Shown here: positions 51,986-60,098 of the stretch, piece by piece
Position numbering within the stretch: position 1 is the first letter of the stretch
Layout: the number at the start of each line of letters is the position of its first letter
NCBI GenBank assembly: GCA_004558145.1
Contig: SFDQ01000002.1
Location: 62,001-126,000 of the forward strand
Source: Oscillospiraceae bacterium
Lineage (GTDB): Bacteria; Bacillota_A; Clostridia; Oscillospirales; Ruminococcaceae
DNA: 64,000 bases
Direction of reading: 5' to 3'
Made by a program: the position numbers and the translations under genes
Notes under the pieces: generated by a model
What the model saw: only the letters and a program-made list of their open reading frames with translations
What the model was told of the DNA's origin: nothing
The model's database searches: none

Positions 51986-52879
51986 ATGCTCATCCCCACC
52001 CACTGCGAACTGTGTCCCCGCCGCTGCGGCGCGGACCGCACAAAACACGCCGGGCGCTGCGGTGCCGGCGGGCAGCTGCGCGCCGCCCGGGCGGCCCTCC
52101 ACTTCTGGGAGGAGCCCTGCATCAGCGGCGAAAAAGGCAGCGGCACGGTGTTCTTCACCGGCTGCTCCCTGGGCTGCTGCTACTGCCAGAACTATGCCAT
52201 CAGCCAGCAGGGGCTGGGCAAGGACATCGACGAAGCCCGCCTTGCGGACATCTTTCTGGAACTGCAGGCCAAGGGCGCGGCGAACCTGAACCTCGTCACC
52301 GCCACCCAGTGGCTGCCCTGGGTGACCGCCGCGCTGGATTCGGCCCGCGCCCGGGGTCTGACCCTGCCGGTGGTGTGGAACACCGGCGGCTACGAGACGC
52401 CGGAGACGGTGGCCGCTTTGAAGGGCTATGTGGACGTGTGGCTGTGCGACGTTAAGTATATTTCGACAGAAATCTCCAAAAAGTATTCGGATGCGGCGGA
52501 TTATTTCACCGTCTGCGAGGCGGCGGTGAAAGCCATGCTGGAGCAGGCGGGGCCGCCGGTGTTTGACGAAGCGGGCTATCTGCAAAAGGGGGTCATCCTG
52601 CGGCATCTGGCGTTGCCGGGCTCTCTTGCGGACAGTCTCGCGGTGCTGGACTGGATGGCCACCCTGCCGAAGGGCAGCTTCATCCCCAGCCTGATGAGCC
52701 AGTACACACCTTTTTATAAGGCGAAGGAGATGAAGCCGCTGGACCGGCGCATCTCCACCTGGGAGTACCGACAGGTCATCGACCGGGCAGTGGAGCTGGG
52801 CCTGACGGAGGGCTACATGCAGGAAAAGAGCAGCGCGAAGGAGGAGTACACGCCTCCCTTCGACCTGGAGGGCGTATGA
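51986..52879 (+). CDS. Radical SAM protein, PflA-like (COG1313/PflX type)
   Basis: A 297-residue radical SAM protein. A Cys-rich N-terminus (CELCPRRCGADR) precedes the SAM cluster motif FTGCSLGCCYCQNYAIS (CxxxCxxC-like). Later GWNTGGY-like and VDVWLCDVKYI segments fit the COG1313 group of pyruvate formate-lyase activase homologues. The true activated partner is unknown, and no glycyl radical enzyme is visible nearby. The ATG at 51986 is the only start consistent with the domain; the frame is open far upstream only because of GC bias. It overlaps the next gene by ATGA. Confidence 0.88.
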   Translation: MLIPTHCELCPRRCGADRTKHAGRCGAGGQLRAARAALHFWEEPCISGEKGSGTVFFTGCSLGCCYCQNYAISQQGLGKDIDEARLADIFLELQAKGAANLNLVTATQWLPWVTAALDSARARGLTLPVVWNTGGYETPETVAALKGYVDVWLCDVKYISTEISKKYSDAADYFTVCEAAVKAMLEQAGPPVFDEAGYLQKGVILRHLALPGSLADSLAVLDWMATLPKGSFIPSLMSQYTPFYKAKEMKPLDRRISTWEYRQVIDRAVELGLTEGYMQEKSSAKEEYTPPFDLEGV

Positions 52880-54738
52880 TGGGCAATGTGCTGAGCCTTT
52901 TGTATATGGGGGCGTTCCTGGCGGCAGGGGCGGGCCTTGCCCGCCGCCTTGTGCCCCATTCCGATGTACAGGAGCGGCTGGTGTTCGCCAGCGCCTTTGC
53001 CACGGCGCTGCTGGCGGGGCTGCCCGCCCTGGCGGCGCTGGTGTTCGACTTCACCCTGCCCGCCGTGCTCGCCGCCCTGGCCGTGGCGGCGGCGGTGGCC
53101 GTGTGGGGCTGGCTGCCCGCCGGGGGCACCGCCATGGGCAAAGGCGTGGAAAAGGGGTTCTGGCTGTGCGTGCTGCCCGCGGCGGCCCTCACCGGATGGC
53201 TGCTGTTCACCCACACCCTTTATTTAAAGGACGGGGCCTACTGGTGCGGCCAAAGCACCTACGGCGACCTGCCCATGCACCTGGCCCTCATCCAGGCGCT
53301 GGCCCAGCAGGGGGACTTCCCGCCGGGCTTTTCCCTGCTGGCGGGGCAGACGGTGGCGGGCTACCACTATCTGTGCGAGAGCGTGTCCAGCGTGTTCCTG
53401 CTGCTGGGGTCCGGGCTGAAAATGGCCTGTCTGCTGCCGGAGTTCGCGGCGCTGCCGGCGGTGTTCGGCGGGGCGTGGCTGCTGGCGAAGCACCTTTTGA
53501 AAAGCGCCGGGGCGGCCAGTCTTGCCTTCTGGCTGTTCTTCATGGGCAGCGGTTTCGGCTTTGTCTACTTTCTGGGCGGTGAAAAGGGCAACTTCACCCG
53601 CATCTTCACCGCCTTTTATGAAACGCCCACCAACTACGTGGAGGAGAACATCCGCTGGGTGAACCCCATCGTGGACCTGCTGGTGCCCCAGCGGGCCACC
53701 CTGTTCGGCTGGGCGCTGCTCTTCCCCGCCCTGGCGCTGCTGGCGGCCTTCGCACTGGAAAACCGGCGCCGGCTGTGGCCCGCCATCGCCCTGCTGGCCG
53801 CGCCCCTGCCCCTGACCCAGACCCATGCGGCGCTGGCGCTGGTGCTCATCTGCGGGGTGCTGTTTTTTCGCCAGCTGCTCACCGACCGCAGCCGGGCGGC
53901 CCTCTTGCCCTGGCTGGCGCTGGCGGCGGTGTGTGCGGCGGTGTGGCTGCCCCAGATGCTGGGCGAGATCCTGCCCGGCGTGCAGGGGGGCGAGCGGTTT
54001 TTGCGCCTTTCCTTCAACTGGGCCAACGAGGGCGACAACTACTTCTGGTTCTACATCAAGAACATCGGCGTGGTGTATCTGCTGCTCATCCCCGCCTTTC
54101 TGGCTGCGGACAAGGCCCTGCGCTGGTTTTATGGCGGCGGGCTGGTCATTCTGCTTTTGAGCGAGTTCGTGGTGTTCCAGCCCAACGACTACGACAACAA
54201 CAAGCTGTTGTTCGTCTGGCATCTGCTGGGCTGCATCCTGGTGGCGGGGCTGCTTTGCCGCCTTGCGAAAAAGCTGCCCAAGCGGGTCGCCGGGGCGGCG
54301 CTGGCAGGCGTTCTGGTGTTTCTGGCCACCTTTGGCAGCGTACTGACGGTGGGCCGGGAGCTTGTGAGCGAATACCAGCAGTTTTCCGCCGACGCCATCG
54401 CCGCGGGCGAATGGGCAAAGGAGGAGACCGACCCCCACGCCCTGTTTTTGACCGGCACCCAGCACATCAACGCGGTGGCCAGTCTTGCGGGGCGCACGGT
54501 GCTCTGCGGCAGCCCCAGCTATCTCTACTACCACGGCCTCAACTACGGCGAGCAGCAGGCGGCGGCAAAGGCAATGTACGAAACGCCCAGCGCCGCTTTG
54601 CTGGAGGAGTGGGGCGTGGACTATGTGGTGTTCAGCGGCTTTGAGCGCAGCGAATTCACCGCCGACGAAAGCTGGTACCAAAGCAACTGCACCGAGGTGT
54701 TCCGGCAGGGAGAATATGTGATCTATCAGGTGGGGTGA
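52876..54738 (+). CDS. Large membrane protein, GT-C-like, unknown function
   Basis: A 620-residue protein with about 13-15 hydrophobic helices and a C-terminal outside domain (about residues 500-620). An early outside loop has YWCGQSTYGDLPMHLALIQ, with acidic and His residues reminiscent of GT-C sugar transferases, and a QTHAALAL segment lies near residue 315. No exact family motif is conclusive. It overlaps the radical SAM gene, and a second ATG at 52879 is equally possible. It may be a polyprenyl-phosphate-sugar-dependent transferase; that is inference. Confidence 0.7.
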   Translation: MMGNVLSLLYMGAFLAAGAGLARRLVPHSDVQERLVFASAFATALLAGLPALAALVFDFTLPAVLAALAVAAAVAVWGWLPAGGTAMGKGVEKGFWLCVLPAAALTGWLLFTHTLYLKDGAYWCGQSTYGDLPMHLALIQALAQQGDFPPGFSLLAGQTVAGYHYLCESVSSVFLLLGSGLKMACLLPEFAALPAVFGGAWLLAKHLLKSAGAASLAFWLFFMGSGFGFVYFLGGEKGNFTRIFTAFYETPTNYVEENIRWVNPIVDLLVPQRATLFGWALLFPALALLAAFALENRRRLWPAIALLAAPLPLTQTHAALALVLICGVLFFRQLLTDRSRAALLPWLALAAVCAAVWLPQMLGEILPGVQGGERFLRLSFNWANEGDNYFWFYIKNIGVVYLLLIPAFLAADKALRWFYGGGLVILLLSEFVVFQPNDYDNNKLLFVWHLLGCILVAGLLCRLAKKLPKRVAGAALAGVLVFLATFGSVLTVGRELVSEYQQFSADAIAAGEWAKEETDPHALFLTGTQHINAVASLAGRTVLCGSPSYLYYHGLNYGEQQAAAKAMYETPSAALLEEWGVDYVVFSGFERSEFTADESWYQSNCTEVFRQGEYVIYQVG

Positions 54739-54750
54739 CGGCCCCCCTGC

Positions 54751-54789
54751 AAAAAGCCCCCGCGGGCCGAGCGGTCTGCGGGGGCTTTT
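54751..54789. terminator. Bidirectional terminator
   Basis: AAAAAGCCCCCGC and GCGGGGGCTTTT around a 14-nt loop, between the membrane protein and the DUF6054 gene. Confidence 0.88.
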
Positions 54790-54804
54790 CATATTATATA
54801 AGGT

Positions 54805-55131
54805 TCACAGCAGTTCCCGGAGTTTGTCCAGAAAAGCCTCTTCGCCCCAGGTGTTGATCTTGACGAACAGCGCCTGACTGCCGCCGGCGGTGATGGCGGA
54901 GAGGTGGACGGGGCCGTTCCCGCTCTGGAAGAGGGTCACGCTCATGCTCAGGCGGTTGCCGCCGGCATAGCTGAACCGCTCGAACACCCGCACGCTGCAC
55001 CGGGCGCCAGCCTCAGAAAAATCGCTGGATGCTTCCAGCGAGGCGGAAACGCTGCCCTCCAGGATGCCCTGCTCGATGCGCGCCAGCAACGCATCGAAAT
55101 CCTCGTGGAGGGTCTTTTCCAGTTTTGCCAT
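54805..55131 (-). CDS. DUF6054 family protein
   Basis: A 108-residue soluble protein. It has the helix MAKLEKTLHEDFDALLARIEQGIL and then alternating strands around CSVRVFERFSYAGGNRLSMSVTLFQ, typical of DUF6054. Function is unknown. It is monocistronic between two terminators, downstream of the tRNA pair. Confidence 0.8.
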   Translation of the reverse strand: MAKLEKTLHEDFDALLARIEQGILEGSVSASLEASSDFSEAGARCSVRVFERFSYAGGNRLSMSVTLFQSGNGPVHLSAITAGGSQALFVKINTWGEEAFLDKLRELL

Positions 55132-55154
55132 TTTCCTCTCCCCTTTCGTTTTTT

Positions 55155-55189
55155 CAAAAGAAAACGGCCCCGGTCAAAGACCGGGGCCG
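55155..55189 (-). terminator. Terminator of the tRNA-Gly/tRNA-Leu transcript
   Basis: CGGCCCCGGTC and its complement with a three-base loop, followed by TTTTCTTTT on the minus strand, right after the tRNA-Leu CCA end. Confidence 0.88.
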
Positions 55190-55190
55190 C

Positions 55191-55277
55191 TGGTGCGGAT
55201 GAAGGGACTTGAACCCATATGGAGTTGCCCCCACTAGAACCTGAATCTAGCGCGTCTGCCAATTCCGCCACATCCGC
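55191..55277 (-). tRNA. tRNA-Leu (anticodon CAG)
   Basis: A full 87-nt cloverleaf with a long type II variable arm. Acceptor GCGGATG pairs with CATCCGC, the discriminator is A and the CCA is encoded. The anticodon loop is TTCAGGT in the stem CTAGA/TCTAG, reading CUG leucine codons, which are heavily used in this genome. It is the second gene of the tRNA operon. Confidence 0.95.
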
Positions 55278-55303
55278 ATATCATGCGCCAGCCGAACCGC
55301 TGT

Positions 55304-55378
55304 TGGAGCAGGTGATGGGAGTCGAACCCACGTCCTCAGCTTGGAAGGCTGATGTACTAGCCGTTGTACGACACCTGC
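55304..55378 (-). tRNA. tRNA-Gly (anticodon TCC)
   Basis: A 75-nt cloverleaf with acceptor GCAGGTG/CACCTGC, discriminator T and encoded CCA. The anticodon loop CTTCCAA in stem TCAGC/GCTGA gives TCC. It is first in the two-tRNA transcript. Confidence 0.95.
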
Positions 55379-55396
55379 GCACCGGCTGCGAGTTGT

Positions 55397-55425
55397 ATTA
55401 TATCACAGCCCCCTGCCGAATGCAA
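55397..55425 (-). promoter_or_regulatory. Promoter of the tRNA pair
   Basis: TTGCAT (55425-55420), 17-nt spacer, TATAAT (55402-55397) on the minus strand. Confidence 0.82.
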
Positions 55426-55462
55426 GCATTTTTTTGCGCCCTGTTATGGCAAGCCTTTGCCC

Positions 55463-55491
55463 TTTACTTTCGGGCCGGGCGTTGCTATAAT
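55463..55491 (+). promoter_or_regulatory. Promoter of the DMT transporter/mntP/Crp operon
   Basis: TTTACT (55463-55468), 17-nt spacer, TATAAT (55486-55491) with an extended TGC. Confidence 0.72.
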
Positions 55492-55527
55492 TATACCGTT
55501 TTACAGATTTTTCGGGGGGCCGTTTTG

Positions 55528-56388
55528 TTGGACAAACGATACAAAGGCGTTTTTTACATCATTCTTTCGGCGTTCTTCTTTGCGCTGATGGCGCTGCTGG
55601 TGCGGCTGGCGGGGGACCTGCCCGCCGTGCAGAAGAGCTTTTTCCGCAATCTGGTGGCGCTGTTCTTCGCGGCGGCAGTGCTGGCGAAAAAGCGCCCCGC
55701 CGTCAGGATGGCAAAAGCCGACTGGTGGTACATGTTCCTGCGCTCCGGCTTTGGCACGCTGGGGGTGCTGTGCAACTTCTACGCGGTGGACCATCTGCTG
55801 CTGGCGGACGCCTCCATGCTCAACAAGATGAGCCCCTTCTTCGCCATCGTGCTGAGCGCGCTTCTTTTAAAGGAAAAGCTGACCCCCTTCCAGCTGGGTG
55901 CGGTGGCGGCGGCCTTCTGCGGAGTGCTGCTGGTGGTGAAGCCCACCGGCCAGAACATGACCCTCGCTCCGGCGCTCATCGGCCTGCTGGGCGGTTTTGG
56001 CGCGGGCTTTGCCTACACCATGGTGCATCTGCTGGGCACCCGCGGGGTGCCGGGGCCTTTCATCGTGTTCTGCTTTTCCCTGTTCTCCTGCGTTGTGACC
56101 GGGCCGATGATGCTGGCGGACTTTGTGCCCATGACCGCCGCCCAGCTGGGCATCCTGCTGCTGGTGGGGCTTTCGGCGGCATTCGCTCAGTTCTCCATCA
56201 CCGCCGCCTACACCTGCGCCCCGGCGCGGGAGATCTCGGTGTTCGATTACTCCCAAATTCTCTTCTCGGCGCTGCTGGGCTTTTTGTTCTTCGGGCAGGT
56301 GCCCGATGCGTGGAGCTGGCTGGGGTATCTGGTCATCGTCGCCACGGCGGCGGCAAACTTTCTTTACAATCTGCGCCGCACGGCGTAA
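55528..56388 (+). CDS. DMT/EamA family transporter
   Basis: A 286-residue protein with ten helices in two EamA repeats, beginning YIILSAFFFALMALLVRLAG and with the second repeat at about residue 150. The TTG at 55528 is selected because GGGGGG lies 8 nt upstream; a TTG at 55525 is possible. EamA proteins export amino acids, nucleosides or drugs, and this one's cargo is unknown. It is first in the mntP-Crp group. Confidence 0.88.
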   Translation: MDKRYKGVFYIILSAFFFALMALLVRLAGDLPAVQKSFFRNLVALFFAAAVLAKKRPAVRMAKADWWYMFLRSGFGTLGVLCNFYAVDHLLLADASMLNKMSPFFAIVLSALLLKEKLTPFQLGAVAAAFCGVLLVVKPTGQNMTLAPALIGLLGGFGAGFAYTMVHLLGTRGVPGPFIVFCFSLFSCVVTGPMMLADFVPMTAAQLGILLLVGLSAAFAQFSITAAYTCAPAREISVFDYSQILFSALLGFLFFGQVPDAWSWLGYLVIVATAAANFLYNLRRTA

Positions 56389-56403
56389 CGAGGTGGTTTT
56401 TGC

Positions 56404-56967
56404 ATGAGTCTGGCGGAACTGTTTATCCTGGCGGTGGGGCTTTCCATGGACGCCTTTGCCGTTTCCATCTGCAAGGGGCTGAGCCAGCCCAAATTGAAAC
56501 CCGGCCACATGGTCATCACCGGCCTTTACTTCGGCGGTTTCCAGGCGCTGATGCCCCTGCTGGGCTACATCCTGGGCGCTCAGTTCGCCCGGTTCATCAG
56601 CGGCTTTGACCACTGGGTGGTGTTCGGCCTGCTGGCCTTCATCGGCGTGGGGATGATACGGGAGTCCCGGGAGCAGGCATGCCCCGCGGACAAGGGCTTT
56701 TCCCCCAAGGAGATGCTGCCGCTGGCGGTGGCCACCAGCATCGACGCGCTGGCCGCCGGGGTGAGCCTCGCGCTGCTGGACGTGAAGATCCTTTGGGCGG
56801 TGAGCTTCATCGGCGTGACCACCTTCTGCCTGTCCGCTGTGGGCGTGTGGGTGGGCCACCGCTTCGGCGCGCGCTACAAGGGCGGTGCGGAACTGGCGGG
56901 CGGCGTGGTGCTCATCCTCATCGGCATCAAGGTTCTGCTGGAGCATCTGGGCCTTTTGAGCCTGTGA
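56404..56967 (+). CDS. mntP: Manganese efflux pump MntP
   Basis: A 187-residue protein with six helices and the two MntP repeats: GLSMDAFAVSICKG near residue 12 and ATSIDALAAGVSLAL near residue 109, each with the conserved metal-binding Asp. It expels Mn(II). It follows the EamA gene by 15 nt. No mntP (yybP-ykoY) riboswitch is seen before this operon. Confidence 0.95.
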   Translation: MSLAELFILAVGLSMDAFAVSICKGLSQPKLKPGHMVITGLYFGGFQALMPLLGYILGAQFARFISGFDHWVVFGLLAFIGVGMIRESREQACPADKGFSPKEMLPLAVATSIDALAAGVSLALLDVKILWAVSFIGVTTFCLSAVGVWVGHRFGARYKGGAELAGGVVLILIGIKVLLEHLGLLSL

Positions 56968-56992
56968 ACGAACGACAAGGGAGGCGTGCGGC

Positions 56993-57661
56993 ATGGAGTT
57001 TCGGGAATATCTGCCCTTCTGGAAGGAGCTGACGAGCCAGCAGCAGGCAAAGCTGGAAAGCTCCGCCACGCTGGAGCACGTGAAAAAGGGCGAAGTCATC
57101 CACAACGGCACTGCCGACTGCGTGGGCCTGCTGGTGCTGGTGAGCGGCCAGCTGCGGGGCTTCTCTCTCTCGGAAGACGGGCGGCAGGTCACCCTCTACC
57201 GGCTGTTCAGCCGGGACGTGTGCCTGATGAGCGCCTACTGCATGCTGAACAGCCTGCAGTTCGACATCTCGGTGCAGGCCGAGCAGGACACGGTGTTCTG
57301 GCGCATCCCCGCGCCGGTGTACAAGGAGCTGATGCGCCAGTCGGCCCCGGTGGCGAACTTCACCACCGAGCTCATCGCCAGCCGCTTTTCCGACGTGATG
57401 TGGCTGCTGGACCAGATCCTTTACAAGCACCTGGACAGCCGCCTTGCGGCCTTTCTGGTGGAAGAGAGCCGCCTGACCGGGTCGGACACGCTGGCCCTCA
57501 CCCACGACGCCATCGCCCAGCATCTGGGCAGTGCCCGGGAGGTCATCACCCGGATGCTGCGGTATTTCTCCTCCGAGGGCCTGGTGAAGCTGGGCCGGGG
57601 CAGCCTGCAGGTGCTGGACACCGAGCGCCTCATCGCCATCGCCGGCGACAGCCTGCGGTAA
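56993..57661 (+). CDS. Crp/Fnr family transcriptional regulator
   Basis: A 222-residue protein with an N-terminal cyclic-nucleotide-binding-type fold (residues about 10-120; key phosphate-loop Arg not obvious) and a C-terminal helix-turn-helix (LTHDAIAQHLGSAREVITRMLRYFSSEGL, about 165-193). Cys residues are scattered (at 43, 76 and 82) but not in an Fnr cluster pattern. It could sense redox or another ligand. It is the last gene of the operon and may control mntP or the EamA transporter. Confidence 0.9.
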   Translation: MEFREYLPFWKELTSQQQAKLESSATLEHVKKGEVIHNGTADCVGLLVLVSGQLRGFSLSEDGRQVTLYRLFSRDVCLMSAYCMLNSLQFDISVQAEQDTVFWRIPAPVYKELMRQSAPVANFTTELIASRFSDVMWLLDQILYKHLDSRLAAFLVEESRLTGSDTLALTHDAIAQHLGSAREVITRMLRYFSSEGLVKLGRGSLQVLDTERLIAIAGDSLR

Positions 57662-57670
57662 CAAATAAAA

Positions 57671-57719
57671 AAGCGCGCGGCGCGGAAAGAAATTCTTTCC
57701 GCGCCGCGCTTATTCTTTT
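57671..57719. terminator. Bidirectional terminator
   Basis: GCGCGGCGCGGAAAG and its complement around AAATT, with flanking A and T tracts, between the Crp-like gene and yfcE. Confidence 0.88.
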
Positions 57720-58262
57720 TCAGAAGGCCACGCTGGCCACCGGCTCGCCGTCCAGTGTCTTGGCGGTGAAGGTGCCGTTTTCGTAGACCATGTAGCTGTG
57801 GCTGCCGTCCTTGGGGATGGACACGCTGCCGGGGTTCAGGATGAGGGTGTCGCCCTGCCGCTCGGCGTGCTTCACATGGATGTGGCCGAAGGCGAAGGCG
57901 CTGCCCGCGGGCAGCGGGGGCAGGTGGTCCGGGTCGAAGAGGTGGCCGTGGGTGGCAAAGAGGGTGCGGCCGTTCTCCAGCACAAGGGTGGTGTAATCCG
58001 CCATGATGGGGAACTCCAGCACCATCTGGTCCACCTCGGCGTCGCAGTTGCCCCGCACGGCGATGATTTTATCTTTCAGGCCGTTGAGCATGGGGATGAC
58101 CTGTTTCGGGGCGTACCCTTGCGGCAGGTCGTTGCGGGGGCCGTGGTAGAGCAGGTCGCCCAGCAGCAGGATCTTGTCCGGCTGCTCGGCCTCGATGCGC
58201 GCCAGCAGTTTTTCACAATAGTGGGCCGACCCGTGCAGGTCGGAGGCGATGAGCAGTTTCAT
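57720..58262 (-). CDS. yfcE: YfcE-type metallophosphodiesterase
   Basis: A 180-residue metallophosphoesterase with ASDLHGS, LGDLLYHG, RGNCD, THGHLF and GHIHV motifs in the expected order, giving a two-metal centre. YfcE/MJ0936 enzymes act on phosphodiesters such as bis-pNPP in vitro; the natural substrate is unclear. It overlaps the fusion gene by ATGA. Confidence 0.93.
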   Translation of the reverse strand: MKLLIASDLHGSAHYCEKLLARIEAEQPDKILLLGDLLYHGPRNDLPQGYAPKQVIPMLNGLKDKIIAVRGNCDAEVDQMVLEFPIMADYTTLVLENGRTLFATHGHLFDPDHLPPLPAGSAFAFGHIHVKHAERQGDTLILNPGSVSIPKDGSHSYMVYENGTFTAKTLDGEPVASVAF

Positions 58263-59905
58263 TCTTTTTCTCCCCCGGGCATTTCGCTGTATTTTTTCAC
58301 GATGGCTTTCATCTCGTCAAAGTGCTCTTCCATCTCCGCCACCAGCTTGAACTGGGTGCGGCAGCGCACCAGATTGTGGTGGGGGTACTGGGTCTTGAAG
58401 TAGACGTCGCCCTGGAGGTAGTCGGTCAAAAAGCGCATGCCGCACTCCAGGGTGATGATTTTCGCGCCCCAGGGCAGATACTCCTTCTCCGCATCGGTGA
58501 GCACGTCGCCCGCCGCCTCCAGATAGCCCTTGGTGTAGGCCTCGAAGAGGTCCAGCTCGAAGTGCACCTTGCTCACATCCGGCTCGTCCTCCGCGGCGCG
58601 GGTGGCGCCGAAGCGGATGGAGTCGCCGAAGTCGTTGAGGGCAAGGCCCGGCATGATGGTGTCCAGGTCGATGATGCACATGCCCTTGCCGGTCTCGGCG
58701 TCGAAGAGGATGTTGTTGAGCTTGGTGTCGTTGTGGGTCACCCGCAGGGGCAGTTTGCCCTGCCGCAGGCCGTCCATCAGCACGCTGCAGTCGGCGGCTC
58801 TGGCAAGCACAAAGTCAATTTCCTTTTTGCAGGTGCGCACCCGGTTCTTCACGTCCCGCTGCACCGCGCGCTTGAAGGTGCGCAGGCGGTTTTCGGTGTC
58901 GTGGAATTTGGGGATGGTCTCGTGCAGCGTCTCGATGGGATAGCCGTCCAGCTGCTTGAGGAACTTGCCGAAGCTGCGGGCGGACTGATAGAACTGCTCG
59001 GGGGTCTCCACGCTCTGGTAGCACACCGAGTCGGGGATGTAGTTATAGCAGCGCCAGGGCAGGCCGCGGGTATCCTGATAGTAATTCTCGCCGCCCTTGG
59101 TCTTGATGTAGCTCAAAGTCTCCCGGTCGGGGTCGCCGCCCTCGGCCCGGATAACGGTGCGCAGATACTCGGTGACGCCGAAGATGTTCTGCATCACCTC
59201 GCGGGGGTTCTTGAACACGTGGGTGTTCACCCGCTGCAGCACATAGCGCAGCTCGTCCCCTTCCTCGCCGGGCATGTAGACGGCGTAGGTCTCGTTGATG
59301 TGGCCCGCGCCGAAGGGCTTGACGTAGCTGCACTGGTTGCCGAAGCCGAAGGCATAGAGAGCGTCCTGCAGCTCGCGGCTGTCCACGCCGTCGATGACCC
59401 GGCGCTGGGCGAAGATGACCTCGCCCGCCTCCACCTTGCGGCCCGGCTCGATCTGGCAGTTGGCCTTGACCACGCTGCCCAGGCTGATGTGAGCGCCGTC
59501 GCCCACCACGGTGTCGTGGTCGATGATAGCGCCGCAGTTCACAAGGCAGCCCTTGCCCAGCACGGTGTGGGTGTTCACCACCGCCCGCTGCATCACAAAG
59601 CTGCCCGCACCCACCACCGCCGAGGGGCTGACCACCGCCGACGGATGGATGATGGTGGGCACAACAAAGCCCGCGGCCAGCAGGCGGTCCACCCACTGCA
59701 CCCGCAGTTTGTTGTTTCCGAAAGCCGCCACCGCGCAGGGATATTCCTCCCGCAGGGCGGTGTAGTCCACCAGCTTGCCGATCACCTCGGGGCCTTTGGC
59801 CGCGTCGTCCAGCATGGCGATCTTGTCAAACTGGCGGGTGCTCTGCACATTTTCATAGATCATGCGGCCAAAGCCGCCCGCGCCTAAAATCAACAGATTC
59901 GGCAT
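58259..59905 (-). CDS. Fusion of a PglD/NeuD-like acyltransferase and a NahK-like APH kinase
   Basis: A 548-residue two-domain protein. Residues 1 to about 172 match PglD/NeuD sugar acyltransferases: a Rossmann-like LILGAGGFGRM opening and a left-handed beta-helix with HPSAVVSPSAVVGAGSF and the catalytic NCGAIIDHDTVVGDGAHISLG. Residues about 190-548 are an APH-fold kinase like N-acetylhexosamine 1-kinase (NahK), with VTHNDTKLNNILFD (catalytic Asp392) and CIIDLDTIMPG (metal Asp413). I infer coupled acylation and anomeric phosphorylation of an amino sugar. ATG 59905 has AAAGGAG. It has its own promoter and is followed by yfcE. Confidence 0.86.
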   Translation of the reverse strand: MPNLLILGAGGFGRMIYENVQSTRQFDKIAMLDDAAKGPEVIGKLVDYTALREEYPCAVAAFGNNKLRVQWVDRLLAAGFVVPTIIHPSAVVSPSAVVGAGSFVMQRAVVNTHTVLGKGCLVNCGAIIDHDTVVGDGAHISLGSVVKANCQIEPGRKVEAGEVIFAQRRVIDGVDSRELQDALYAFGFGNQCSYVKPFGAGHINETYAVYMPGEEGDELRYVLQRVNTHVFKNPREVMQNIFGVTEYLRTVIRAEGGDPDRETLSYIKTKGGENYYQDTRGLPWRCYNYIPDSVCYQSVETPEQFYQSARSFGKFLKQLDGYPIETLHETIPKFHDTENRLRTFKRAVQRDVKNRVRTCKKEIDFVLARAADCSVLMDGLRQGKLPLRVTHNDTKLNNILFDAETGKGMCIIDLDTIMPGLALNDFGDSIRFGATRAAEDEPDVSKVHFELDLFEAYTKGYLEAAGDVLTDAEKEYLPWGAKIITLECGMRFLTDYLQGDVYFKTQYPHHNLVRCRTQFKLVAEMEEHFDEMKAIVKKYSEMPGGEKE

Positions 59906-59959
59906 TGCGTCGTCTCCTTTTGCTGGCCCTCGCCGCCTGGGCGGGGCTTCATCCCTTTT

Positions 59960-59988
59960 ATTATAGAAGAAAGCGGCGGGGGTTGCAA
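59960..59988 (-). promoter_or_regulatory. Promoter of the acyltransferase-kinase fusion/yfcE operon
   Basis: TTGCAA (59988-59983), 17-nt spacer, TATAAT (59965-59960) on the minus strand. Confidence 0.82.
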
Positions 59989-60025
59989 CCGCGCCGCGCC
60001 CCTTTTGCAAATTTTGCGCACGGCC

Positions 60026-60054
60026 TTGCAATCGCCCGCGCCGACGCTTATAAT
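60026..60054 (+). promoter_or_regulatory. Promoter of the DUF554 gene
   Basis: TTGCAA (60026-60031), 17-nt spacer, TATAAT (60049-60054). The hexamers and spacing are identical to the divergent promoter 37 nt away. Confidence 0.82.
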
Positions 60055-60098
60055 ACTGCCTGTGAGTTTTTTGAAGAGGAAAGGAGCGTGGAGCGCCC

